From Bacillus massilinigeriensis (GTDB lineage: Bacteria; Bacillota; Bacilli; Bacillales; Cytobacillaceae), in the NCBI RefSeq assembly GCF_900117315.1, contig NZ_LT630337.1, positions 3,593,719-3,657,718 on the forward strand: DNA of 64,000 bases, given 5' to 3'. Below the pieces are notes generated by a model that was given only the letters and a program-made list of their open reading frames with translations, ran no database searches and was not told the DNA's origin. The translations under genes were made by a program, and so were the position numbers. This document shows positions 46,094-53,861 of this stretch, piece after piece (position 1 is the first letter of the stretch; each line of letters begins with the position of its first letter).

Positions 46094-48050
46094 TTATCTC
46101 AAGAGTTGTAATACTCCTTGTGGCATTTGGTTGGATTGAGCCAGCATTGCTTGTGCTGCTTGAGAAAGAATAGAGTTCTTCGTTTGTTCCATCATTTCTT
46201 TCGCCATCGTGCGAACATTTACTTTCATAAATGACTAGACTATATCTTCACCCTAATGTCTTCTAGTAGGGGTCGGGCACTTCGGATTCACAATGCAAAT
46301 GGACATTGTTTCACCTACGGATTTCATCATCATAGCTTTCGCCTTAGATGGTCTATCCTAGTCGTTGGACCTTCTCCACTCTTTCGAGACAGGAGCTTGG
46401 CTGCTGATTGCCCAATCTTTTCTTTTTTCAAACCATCACGCTTGTCGTTTCCAACTACGCTGTGGTAAGAAAAGCTCTAAGGGTTTTCCAGCAATTCACC
46501 CGATTATAATCTCTAGCCGTTACCAGCTAGGACGACTGTGCTTGTCACTGATCTTAAGCAGCTAAAGCATAATCAACGTCACGGATACGAGATTCCGCAG
46601 CAGTTAGGTTTTCTGAAGATGTTCCTAAGTTATTGATTGTATGTTCTAAACGGTTTTGGTAAGCACCTAGTTTGGAACGTTCCCCAGATACTTTATTAAT
46701 TGCATCATCTAAAACTTTAATAGCAGCTGTTGCATTATCATGACTTGTAACATCTAAAGCAAATTCTGCTCCTGTGCTATCAGTTCCATTCGTTACTGCT
46801 TTCTCTGAATTCCATTTTACTTGGTATGTTTTTCCGTCAACAACAACAGATTTTGCAACAGCTTTATCAGTACTACTAATATCTAATGCATCTGAACGCA
46901 TATCCTCAATGACTGCTGTAAAGCTTTGTCCAGTACTTGCACCAATTTGGAAGGTTAAGCCTGGTCTTGCTGCTGAAGTGTAGGATGTTGAGATACTGTT
47001 GCCAGCTGTGCCAGTTGTTGAAGCATCAACTTTAATATCTGCACCTGAAGGGTTTGATAATGTAACGCCTGTTACTGTAAGCCCAGCAACAGCGGCAGCA
47101 ATTTGTTCTTTGGTTAGCCCATTGATATCAATAGCATGTTGGGAGGAATATGCTGTTTTCGCATCAGTAGCATTTGCATAATCTGCAGTCCTATCAAAAA
47201 ATGCAATTTTCTCTCCATTGATTGTTAAGATATCCCCTTCAGCTGGGATAGAGTTAAAGGCAATGGTATCTGTAGCTTTTGCACCAACACCTCCTGCTGC
47301 ATAAGGAGTATCAGTTGTAACTGCCGAAACAGTCATAGTTCCATCATCAGTTGAAACTGTTGGGGCTGCACCAGCAGCAGCAATTTTCTGAGTTAGTGTT
47401 ATTTTGTCTGAGGAAGAATCATAAACAGCATCATATGTTGTTCCACTTGAGATCGCAGTCGCCAAGGCAGCTCCGGTTGCATCCATATCCACTCCAGCGG
47501 CAAAATTGGTCCCTTCAATAAATGTTTCTGACCCAATGGTAACAGACTTACCTGCTGTAATATTAGCTGCACCTATTGTAAAACTATATACTGCTTTTGT
47601 TGGGGAACCAGCATCAATTCCCCCAGCTAAATTACCTGTTCCACTTACTGCTGATAATCCTGTACCTTTTGTACCATCTAATAACTTTTGCGTATTAAAT
47701 TCTGTAGTATTACCAATTCTATTAATCTCAGAAGTCAACTGATTCATTTCTTTTTGAATCTCTTTACGATCGTCAACTGTATTTGCATCGTTTGCAGCTT
47801 GAGTAGCTAATTCTTTCATACGTTGTAGGATGCTATGAGTCTCATTTAATGCACCTTCAGCAGTCTGAATTAACGAAACACCATCTTGAGCATTTTTTGC
47901 TGCCATATCTAAACCACGAATTTGACCACGCATTTTTTCAGAGATTGCTAGGCCTGCTGCATCATCTCCTGCCCGATTGATTCGAAGCCCTGAAGATAAT
48001 TTTTCCATAGATTTGGATTGTGCATTGTTTGCCCCACTCAACTGACGGGG
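46094..48050 (-). pseudogene. Second flagellin copy, 5'-truncated, with group I intron
   Basis: Exon 1 (46572-48050) begins abruptly at [20 protein letters not shown]; the start codon, the first 13-15 residues of the D0 helix (MRINHNIAALNTY in the other copy), the ribosome site and promoter are missing, and a stop lies four codons upstream. A TTG at 48041 is the only possible start and has no Shine-Dalgarno. The remaining 490 codons cover D1, a variable middle of about 280 residues and the return D1 helix to RIRDVD. Exon 2 (46094-46207) encodes MAKEMMEQTKNSILSQAAQA to LLR. No terminator follows. A silent copy or gene-conversion donor rather than a filament protein. Confidence 0.88.
46208..46571 (-). 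ncRNA. Group I intron B, 364 nt, no ORF
   Basis: Same core elements as intron C and nearly the sequence of intron A. The 5' splice site follows GAT of the codon for Asp in RDVD; exon TGAT and intron start TATGCTT pair with AAGCACAGTCG (guide) to give a P1 helix with the expected U-G at the splice point. It ends in G before ATGGCG (MAKEMM). Near the 3' end CATTTA/TAAATG forms a hairpin where intron A has CATTTG/CAAATG, a compensated base pair that shows selection on structure. Confidence 0.92.
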
Positions 48051-48361
48051 AGTTTATAGAATAAAGCTTTAAATTAATTTTACAAGCAAACTTAAGAGAC
48101 TCTTATCTATTAGCAAGAGCCTCCACTTTTATGCTACTTTATGTAATGATTTCGTGCTTTCTTTAATCCTTATTAAGACCATTGTAGACATACTACACTA
48201 GTAACCAGCCCAGCTTCACATCCTACAAACCCAACCGTATAGATTTTATTAACACGGGCAGCTAGTGCTTTATTTAATAATTCCTTTGAGCTTTACGGTT
48301 CTTCATTCTCCCATGTATCAGTTCATCCGTTATAACTATTCTCTTATTTTCTATCTTCTTA
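48051..48361. other. Non-coding end of the element beside the recombinase
   Basis: 310 bp without a gene, between the recombinase stop and the flagellin junction. On the minus strand it contains GAGGCTCTT ... AAGAGTCTC (hairpin with a 10-base loop) and the junction palindrome CCCCGTCAGTTGAGTGGGG. Likely attachment site plus terminator; a structured RNA is not excluded. Confidence 0.5.
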
Positions 48362-48940
48362 TTATAAATTTAAATTGATAATAACTTGATCCATATCATC
48401 TTGGAGAATACCCATGTAGCGTAACGTAACCGAAGGAGCAGAATGATTAAAAATCTGCTGTAATAAGGCAATATCCACTCCCGCTTTATACGCATGGTAG
48501 CCGAAGGTCTTTCGAAGAGTATGGGTTCCGATATTATCAGAAATTCCTACAGCACGAGCGGCATCATTAATGATTTGGTATGCCTGCTGCCTTGTAATAG
48601 GCTTAGGTGAACCATCAGCAGCAGATTTACGAGAGACAAACAACGGGCGATCCATATCTTCCTCATAAGTCCCCAAGTAATCACTAATGGCCTTCTGCAC
48701 ATTCTTCGAAAAAGGAAACCTTTTTACCTTACCTGTTTTCTGTTCTCGAAGCTCGTACCCTTCCTTCACTCTACCTTTTTCATCAATTGCATCTGACACC
48801 TTCATCTTTAATAAATCACTAATACGAAGCCCAGAATTGATTCCCATGTTAAACAATAATACATCACGTTTATTCTGTGAAAGTACCTTTTTTATTGCTT
48901 CAATCTTCCTTCTATCACGAATCGGTTGAACTAACTCCAT
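48362..48940 (-). CDS. Tyrosine recombinase (integrase)
   Basis: 192 residues, essentially only the catalytic domain. Catalytic residues visible: Arg in NSGLRISDLLKM near 43, Lys in the beta-hairpin EQKTGKVKRF near 70, HTLRKTFGYH near 146-155, His in QIFNHSAPS and the nucleophile Tyr in TLRYMGI near 180. It lacks the N-terminal SAM-like core-binding domain of full integrases or has a very short one. Start ATG 48940 behind GGGAGGG. Being next to the flagellin junction it is the obvious integrase of the element. Confidence 0.9.
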   Translation of the reverse strand: MELVQPIRDRRKIEAIKKVLSQNKRDVLLFNMGINSGLRISDLLKMKVSDAIDEKGRVKEGYELREQKTGKVKRFPFSKNVQKAISDYLGTYEEDMDRPLFVSRKSAADGSPKPITRQQAYQIINDAARAVGISDNIGTHTLRKTFGYHAYKAGVDIALLQQIFNHSAPSVTLRYMGILQDDMDQVIINLNL

Positions 48941-49031
48941 ATACGCCCTCCCTCTCAAATACTTGCTTATTTGTATGTAAATATACATTATGTAAGATAC
49001 ATGATAAAAGATAGATTACTTTATAGCAAAT

Positions 49032-49068
49032 AAAATAGCTTCACCCCGCACCACACATAGGATGAAGC
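49032..49068 (-). terminator. Terminator behind the 49101-49454 gene
   Basis: GGCTTCATCC pairs with GGGTGAAGCT (minus strand), followed by ATTTTATTT. Confidence 0.6.
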
Positions 49069-49100
49069 CAGCTCATCGAATCTTACAAAATTACATTGTG

Positions 49101-49454
49101 TTAAATTAAAGCTTCCTTTGCTTTTCCTCCTCTACTGATAAAATGAAAAATTATTACATCAAGTTCATCATAAATGCCTCTGAACGCTTGCTTAAGCTTC
49201 TTTATCGCTTCATCATCTAATTTTAACTTATCCTTAAACACAGAACTCTCTAATAAAAACTCTAATTTACTTATTATACTAATAGCTCTTCGATGCTGAC
49301 GAACCTCATCGGTAAGAATCTCAAACTTCTTTTTTGCTAAATAATTACTTGTTGTTTTGGCTATCTCTACGAATTCAAACATCTTCTCCTTTTTTTGAAA
49401 ATGCTCAGATAACTTGAAAGGGTCTAAACCATACAAACAATCCACGTCAAACAT
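49101..49454 (-). CDS. Hypothetical helical protein of the integrated element
   Basis: 117 residues from ATG 49454, which has AAGGAGGAAG in ideal position. Charged and helical (FEFVEIAKTTSNYLAKKKFE ... DKLKLDDEAIKKLKQAFRG), no membrane segment. Not recognised. Lies between the recombinase and the Rep gene and is divergent from Rep. Confidence 0.7.
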   Translation of the reverse strand: MFDVDCLYGLDPFKLSEHFQKKEKMFEFVEIAKTTSNYLAKKKFEILTDEVRQHRRAISIISKLEFLLESSVFKDKLKLDDEAIKKLKQAFRGIYDELDVIIFHFISRGGKAKEALI

Positions 49455-50014
49455 ATGCCTTCCTCCTTGTAATATAATAATCAATTTCCTTGTCCTCATA
49501 CTACTAGATGTAATGCACAACAGGTATAGGATTAATTTACCAAATATAATATTTACATCTTTTTTATTTGACATGGAATGTACAAAAGGGGGTGGGGCAC
49601 AAAACGTCGTACAAAGTGATATATGTAGAAGGTACTTGCTCAAGAAATTTTTTTATATTTTTTATCCTCTATAGAGCTTGTTTTCTAGATTTCTCAGTAT
49701 AGTGAAGGATTATTTAGGAATAACACACAATTATGAGATTGGATAGTCATTGCGAATACTGAGAGATATACATGGCATTTGTGGCCATATAACGCTCCCC
49801 CAGCTAGAATGTGGATTTTGGCATCTTTAGGTACAATAAAGTTAACTTAAAAGAACTCATGACTCCTTATATAGAACCGACTGGAGCCAAGAAGAAGGAC
49901 AGCTCATGTGTTCTTTTTACAGTTTGAAACGCAACATCTTATAAATTAACTTGATAATATAGTGATGATTCTGACCGCTATATTTATTATCACAATCAGA
50001 GGAAGTGAAGACAC
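49455..50014. other. Divergent intergenic region upstream of rep
   Basis: 560 bp without a supported gene. It must carry the promoters of the divergent helical-protein and rep genes and is the most likely place for the double-strand origin nicked by the Rep protein. I could not find a convincing nick-site hairpin by eye. Confidence 0.4.
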
Positions 50015-50788
50015 ATGTTGATTATGAATCCATCCACTACACGGCTAATTATTAGCGGTAACAGAGTAGAAGTATATGATTATGAAAGACCTATCATTCC
50101 TGTATCCGCTCGCCCTAAAGTGAATAACCAGATTTCCACCCTAGATACAGACTACATTAAGCAATATCAACTCCAAGTATATTACAAAGCACGAAAACAA
50201 ATGAAACGCCTTTATCACTGCAACTTCGTTGATGCATCAGCTAAATTTATCACTCTATTATTTGATGACAACATTATGCAAGAAGCAACTAATGTCCAAA
50301 CATGCAAAGTAGAATTTGATAAATTTATGAAACGCTTACGAAGGCAATTTCCTGATATTCAATATATGGCTGTTACTGAATTTCAAGATAAAAATAGTAG
50401 AGGCACTGTACACTATCATATGATTGCGAATATACCTTACATGCCACATGAGCAATTACAAGCTCTCTGGGGAAATGGATTTGTCTCAATTAGTAGTATT
50501 ACCGATGACATAAATACAGGCGAAATGCTCACTCAATACCTAACAAAAGGAGTCAGGGATCCTCGTTTAAAAGGGCATCATAACTATCTAAGAAGCCGTA
50601 ATTTAAAGTTGCCTCTTATTGTCGAAGGTGAGGAAGCACAAACAATCATCCAGCAATACAACTTATATAAACAGCACCTGGTGACTTCCCGTATGTATGA
50701 AACTCAATTTCAAGGAATGACTTCTTATCAAGAGTATGCACTGAAACAATGTGTTGAAATGACCAATCTTAAAGGTTTGGACATTTAA
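50015..50788 (+). CDS. rep: HUH-type rolling-circle replication initiator
   Basis: 257 residues. Order of motifs: FITLLFDDN (motif 1-like beta strand, about residue 84), GTVHYHMIANIPYM with HYH = HUH metal site near 137, and LTQYLTKGV with the candidate nucleophile Tyr near 185. This is the Rep architecture of small Gram-positive plasmids and filamentous-phage-like or IME elements. It should nick the element's origin and drive single-strand replication after excision. Start ATG 50015 behind GAGGAAGTG; followed after 31 bases by the excisionase-like gene. Confidence 0.82.
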   Translation: MLIMNPSTTRLIISGNRVEVYDYERPIIPVSARPKVNNQISTLDTDYIKQYQLQVYYKARKQMKRLYHCNFVDASAKFITLLFDDNIMQEATNVQTCKVEFDKFMKRLRRQFPDIQYMAVTEFQDKNSRGTVHYHMIANIPYMPHEQLQALWGNGFVSISSITDDINTGEMLTQYLTKGVRDPRLKGHHNYLRSRNLKLPLIVEGEEAQTIIQQYNLYKQHLVTSRMYETQFQGMTSYQEYALKQCVEMTNLKGLDI

Positions 50789-50819
50789 AGAATATGTTTA
50801 CGACTAGGAGGAAAAGTAC

Positions 50820-51032
50820 ATGCAAACAACAAAGCTTACTACGATGAATGATTATCCGCTAATCCTGAACGTATCTCATGTTGCTGAGATTCTAGGATTC
50901 TCTAAAAAGGCTACTCATGAGTTAATGAATAGTGATGACTTTCCTTTGTTACGCATTGGACGCTGCAAGCGAGTGACTAAAGAAGCATTTTTCCAATGGA
51001 TAGAAGACCACTCAGGTCAGCTAAAAAGTTAA
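50820..51032 (+). CDS. Excisionase-like helix-turn-helix protein
   Basis: 70 residues with a winged HTH of the MerR/excisionase (HTH_17) type: LNVSHVAEILGFSKKATHEL followed by LLRIGRCKRVTKEAFFQWIE. Such proteins direct excision or repress plasmid genes. Start ATG 50820 behind GGAGG, downstream of rep in the same operon, with a terminator at 51081. Confidence 0.82.
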   Translation: MQTTKLTTMNDYPLILNVSHVAEILGFSKKATHELMNSDDFPLLRIGRCKRVTKEAFFQWIEDHSGQLKS

Positions 51033-51080
51033 ACAAAATAATATGAAATGTAGATTACATCCTTATTCAGCGTTATATAT

Positions 51081-51117
51081 AAAAAAGACATTGTTCCCAA
51101 GTAGGCAATGTCTTTTT
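51081..51117 (+). terminator. Terminator of the rep operon
   Basis: AAAAAGACATTG / CAATGTCTTTTT with a 12-base loop. Confidence 0.8.
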
Positions 51118-51260
51118 ACTAGGTACAATCCAAAATCTAAAAGCAGACCAAGGTACTCCCTACCCGTCAAGGAGAAAATATAAAACCCCGAAATATTGCA
51201 AAATTACCCAACCTTTTTCTTAAATCACTTTTTCATACCGGTTAGTCTAATTGTGAAATT

Positions 51261-51929
51261 TTAATCCTTAAGAATACCATGCTTTTTCAACAGATCTCCT
51301 AGATCATCCCATAACTGTGTGTTACTTTGAGTACTACCAAACGTATATGCTCTCAAAATGCTATTATCATTCGTCAAATACTTGACTAACATGTTTATGA
51401 CTTCTTCATATTTGGAGTCTTCTCTCTCTAGAAGTGTTAGCAACCCATCAAAATCGTGAAGAGTGGAAGAAAAAGCATGCGTCTTATTTAACAGCAAACA
51501 GACACGATAAAGCAACAGCAAGCGATTACTCGGAAGTTGCTTTTCTAGAGTAATTATATGTTTGAGTTCCTCCTGAATTTTCTCATCCAGCTTATCTATC
51601 TCGTTATTTTTAACTAAATGTTCTACATCACGTATTTTCATTTCTTGCTCAAATTTATCCTGTATAAAAGAAGTTTGCTTGTGCAACTTTTCCATCTCTT
51701 CAGTCATCGTTTTCATTTTAAACTGTTGTTCATCAAATTCTGGTGAAAATAATTCTTCAACACTTACTTGAAGAAATTCAGCAATTTGCTTTTGCCTCAT
51801 TTCAGGAATCTTTTCATTTGGATTCTTCTCCCATGCACTAATCATCTGAATACTTACATCAAGGTGCTCGGCTAACTCCTTTTGTGTATATCCCTTTATT
51901 TTTCGAATCGCTTGAATATTATTGTTCAT
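51261..51929 (-). CDS. XRE-family repressor of the integrated element
   Basis: 222 residues: N-terminal XRE/Cro HTH (about 5-60, IRKIKGYTQKELAEHLDVSI), a coiled-coil segment (about 75-125) and an uncharacterised helical C-terminus. Start ATG 51929 behind GGAGAG. The direct and inverted ACTTGAATC sites just upstream are its likely operators. Because the region opposite it is now occupied by the IS110 end, the gene it originally controlled in divergent orientation may have been lost. Confidence 0.85.
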   Translation of the reverse strand: MNNNIQAIRKIKGYTQKELAEHLDVSIQMISAWEKNPNEKIPEMRQKQIAEFLQVSVEELFSPEFDEQQFKMKTMTEEMEKLHKQTSFIQDKFEQEMKIRDVEHLVKNNEIDKLDEKIQEELKHIITLEKQLPSNRLLLLYRVCLLLNKTHAFSSTLHDFDGLLTLLEREDSKYEEVINMLVKYLTNDNSILRAYTFGSTQSNTQLWDDLGDLLKKHGILKD

Positions 51930-51971
51930 ATCCCTAACTCTCCTTTAAAGGAAATTATATCATATGACTTT

Positions 51972-52024
51972 ACTTGAATCGACTCAAGTGTTATTCTTAG
52001 TTTACTTGAATCAATTAAAGTAAA
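51972..52024. promoter_or_regulatory. Paired palindromic operators upstream of the XRE gene
   Basis: ACTTGAATCGACTCAAGT at 51972-51989 (arms ACTTGA/TCAAGT) and TTTACTT ... AAGTAAA at 52001-52024; both contain TTTACTTGAATC in the same direction, 32 bp apart. Typical of a repressor with two operators around its own promoter. Confidence 0.65.
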
Positions 52025-52084
52025 CTAAATGCTTTCTCTTTCAGAACATGTTAAACTTTACTCCCCGTTGCGAGCTGACTTAGC

Positions 52085-52269
52085 TAACGCTTAACTGACG
52101 TTGTTGCATGAAATGATAAAAGAGGCAGCCTCTTCCTTCATCAAATCTAGAGGAGGATACTTCCCCTTGATTTGATGGTGGAAGAACACCATTTGCAAAT
52201 GAAGGGTTAGACTTACGTATCTTTGCGAACTTTTTTCTATAAAGTTAACGCTATAACTGACGCTGTCGC
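52085..52269 (+). ncRNA. Candidate IS110 bridge RNA region
   Basis: A 23-24 nt direct repeat brackets the region: TAACGCTTAACTGACGTTG at 52085 and TAACGCTATAACTGACGCTG at 52246. Between them CTTCCTTCATCAAATC (52132) pairs with GATTTGATGGTGGAAG (to 52184) as a long stem with an internal loop and an open apical loop, the shape expected of a bridge RNA guide loop. In IS110 elements such as IS621 the bridge RNA is encoded in this position, upstream of the recombinase. Guides were not matched to target sites. Confidence 0.5.
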
Positions 52270-52313
52270 CCTTTATTTGATTTCAATCTCAAGATACTAG
52301 GAGGAGATTTCCT

Positions 52314-53525
52314 TTGAAAATGGAACGTCATTCATTTGTATTTGTTGGTGTAGATCTACATAAAAAAGAACATGTTGCCGTTGTGTGTAATTCCTATGAA
52401 GAAAAACTTAAAAAGCTTAAGGTAAAAAATTCTCCCAATCATTTTGAGGAATTTTTAAAGAAAATTGAGGATATTGCCGAAGAGAAAAAGATTATCTTTG
52501 GTCTGGAGGACGTGGATTTTTATGGACGTTCACTTGCTAAATATTTAATTGAACAGGGATTTATCGTGAAAGTAGTCAACTCCTCCTACACTAAGCGTGA
52601 GCGCAGCATCGGAACCAATCGAAATAAAACGGACGAACAGGATGCCTACAACATTTGTTCCGTGCTTATTCGAAAATATACCCAACTTCCATTGGCTAAT
52701 CCTCAAGATATTTTTTTGGCAATTAAACAAGTGCTTAACGCTCGTAACTATTACTCTAAAACCATAGCTAGCATTAAAAATGGGTTGCACAGCTTGCTCG
52801 TTCATAATTATCCGACATACACTGAGTTCTTCCCTGATTTGAAAGGTAAAGTAGCCAGAGGATTCTTTAAGAAGTTCCCCTCTCCTGACTTACTTCCTCA
52901 AGAAGAAGAAGATTTACATACTGCTCTAAAACAAATTTACAAATCCGTGAGCAACGATAAAGCAAGGCAAGTTTTAGACTCTGTACAGACTAGCGGTTGG
53001 ATACAAAATGAGTATCAGGAAGCGAACAACAAGGCAATCCAATCTTACCTTACTTCACTGGATGAGTTGTATAGAGAAAAGGATAAATTGGAACTTGAAC
53101 TAGAAGAACTTATAGAGCAAACAGGATACCCACTAAAGACCATGCCTGGAATTGATATCATATTAGCGGCTACATTCATCGCAAATATTGGCGATATCTA
53201 CCGTTTTACTTCTAGTAAACAATTAGCTAAACTAGCCGGTGTCGCTCCATATGAACATAGCTCTGGCCAAAGTAAAAGAAATTACTCAAATAAGTTGGGC
53301 AACAGAACCTTGCATTCTGCCTTCTATACACTTGCCTTAATTCACGTACAGGAAAAATACAATCCCGTTATGTACAGCTACTACCAGAATAAGCAACAAA
53401 GCGGAAAAAAGAAGAAACAGGCTCTAACTTATGTAATGCGGAGACTGGTTAACATTGTATTCAGAATGATGAAAGACAAAACAGACTATAAACCACCGGC
53501 TCCTTTAGAAAAAGAGGCAAGCTAA
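52314..53525 (+). CDS. IS110-family transposase (DEDD/serine recombinase)
   Basis: 403 residues. N-terminal RuvC-like DEDD domain with FVGVDLHKKEHVAVV (first Asp), FGLEDVDFYG (Glu), and NKTDEQDAYNI (last acidic pair), then a coiled coil and the C-terminal Transposase_20 domain with LKTMPGIDIILAATFIANIG and GVAPYEHSSGQSKR, which contains the conserved serine. Appears intact and full length. Start at TTG 52314 behind GGAGGAGAT; ATG 52320 is an alternative. Confidence 0.93.
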   Translation: MKMERHSFVFVGVDLHKKEHVAVVCNSYEEKLKKLKVKNSPNHFEEFLKKIEDIAEEKKIIFGLEDVDFYGRSLAKYLIEQGFIVKVVNSSYTKRERSIGTNRNKTDEQDAYNICSVLIRKYTQLPLANPQDIFLAIKQVLNARNYYSKTIASIKNGLHSLLVHNYPTYTEFFPDLKGKVARGFFKKFPSPDLLPQEEEDLHTALKQIYKSVSNDKARQVLDSVQTSGWIQNEYQEANNKAIQSYLTSLDELYREKDKLELELEELIEQTGYPLKTMPGIDIILAATFIANIGDIYRFTSSKQLAKLAGVAPYEHSSGQSKRNYSNKLGNRTLHSAFYTLALIHVQEKYNPVMYSYYQNKQQSGKKKKQALTYVMRRLVNIVFRMMKDKTDYKPPAPLEKEAS

Positions 53526-53550
53526 AGACCGTGATCCCATCATGGTCTTT
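53524..53550 (+). terminator. Terminator behind the IS110 transposase
   Basis: AAAGACCGTGAT / ATCATGGTCTTT with a CCC loop, overlapping the stop codon. Confidence 0.75.
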
Positions 53551-53601
53551 GTTCTCTCACTCTATTAGACTACCCATATGTATTGTCTAAAAAGAAAAAA
53601 A

Positions 53602-53626
53602 GAGCAACCTTCAATCTAGGCTACTC
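53602..53626 (-). terminator. Terminator behind yjfB
   Basis: GAGTAGCC / GGTTGCTC stem (with G-U pairs), followed on the minus strand by TTTTTTTC. Confidence 0.75.
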
Positions 53627-53638
53627 TAAAAATTCCTT

Positions 53639-53839
53639 TCACACTTTCAAATCAATGTTTCCACCTAAATGTGGCTGCGCAGCGTGTTGAACGGCAGCTA
53701 CGTCAGCTGTACTTATCAATTTCTGAATGGCTTCGCCTTGCTGTTCGGCATTTCCCATTGCCATCTTCATGACTGACATGGAAGCTTCTTGCTTAGCTTT
53801 TCCTTGACTTAGTGCCATTGACATGAGTGCTATATCCAC
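53639..53839 (-). CDS. yjfB: YjfB family putative motility protein
   Basis: 66 residues, matching the YjfB family (VDIALMSMALSQGKAKQEAS ... SMSVMKMAMGNAEQQGEAI). Family members are small Met/Ala/Gln-rich proteins of unknown function often near flagellar genes. Start GTG 53839 behind GAGGTGG. Placed downstream of the 79-codon gene and the intact flagellin. Confidence 0.8.
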   Translation of the reverse strand: MDIALMSMALSQGKAKQEASMSVMKMAMGNAEQQGEAIQKLISTADVAAVQHAAQPHLGGNIDLKV

Positions 53840-53861
53840 GAAAAACACCACCTCTCTATTT

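Larger units (their letters stand above)
48044..52062. mobile_element. Integrated element with tyrosine recombinase and HUH Rep (boundaries tentative)
   Basis: About 4 kb of genes foreign to the flagellar locus: tyrosine recombinase at the left edge, helical small protein, HUH-type Rep, excisionase-like HTH and XRE repressor. The left end joins directly to the truncated flagellin (flagellin CTCAACTGAC then GGGGAGTTTATAG); at 52052-52062 TTTACTCCCC is a short inverted counterpart of GGGGAGT, which I take as the right end. This gene set fits a small integrative mobilizable or phage-satellite-like element replicating by rolling circle. No relaxase-coupling or capsid genes are present, so mobility would depend on a helper. 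Confidence 0.6.
52063..53585 (+). mobile_element. IS110-family insertion sequence (ends approximate)
   Basis: A single transposase gene preceded by about 250 bp of structured non-coding DNA and followed by only about 30-60 bp, the layout of the IS110 group (long left non-coding end). IS110 elements have no conventional terminal inverted repeats, so the exact ends cannot be read by eye. It lies between the integrated element and the yjfB side of the flagellar locus. Confidence 0.7.

Noticed and set aside
45848..46565. Plus-strand open frames of 66-79 codons at 45848, 46256 and 46365, and at 54500
   Set aside because: They are antisense to the conserved cores of the group I introns; their similarity to each other is due to the introns, not to a protein family.
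48030..48360. Group II intron 3' end at the flagellin junction (CTCCCCGT motif)
   Set aside because: No domain V hairpin and no reverse transcriptase gene in the region.
48051..48361. IStron or TnpB/IS605 remnant with omega RNA at the flagellin junction
   Set aside because: No TnpA or TnpB coding sequence, no recognisable transposon-associated motif, and the adjacent tyrosine recombinase explains the junction more simply.
50015..50788. Relaxase or conjugation protein
   Set aside because: The protein is short, with HYH and a single-Tyr segment in Rep order, and no coupling or secretion genes are nearby; a rolling-circle Rep is a better fit.
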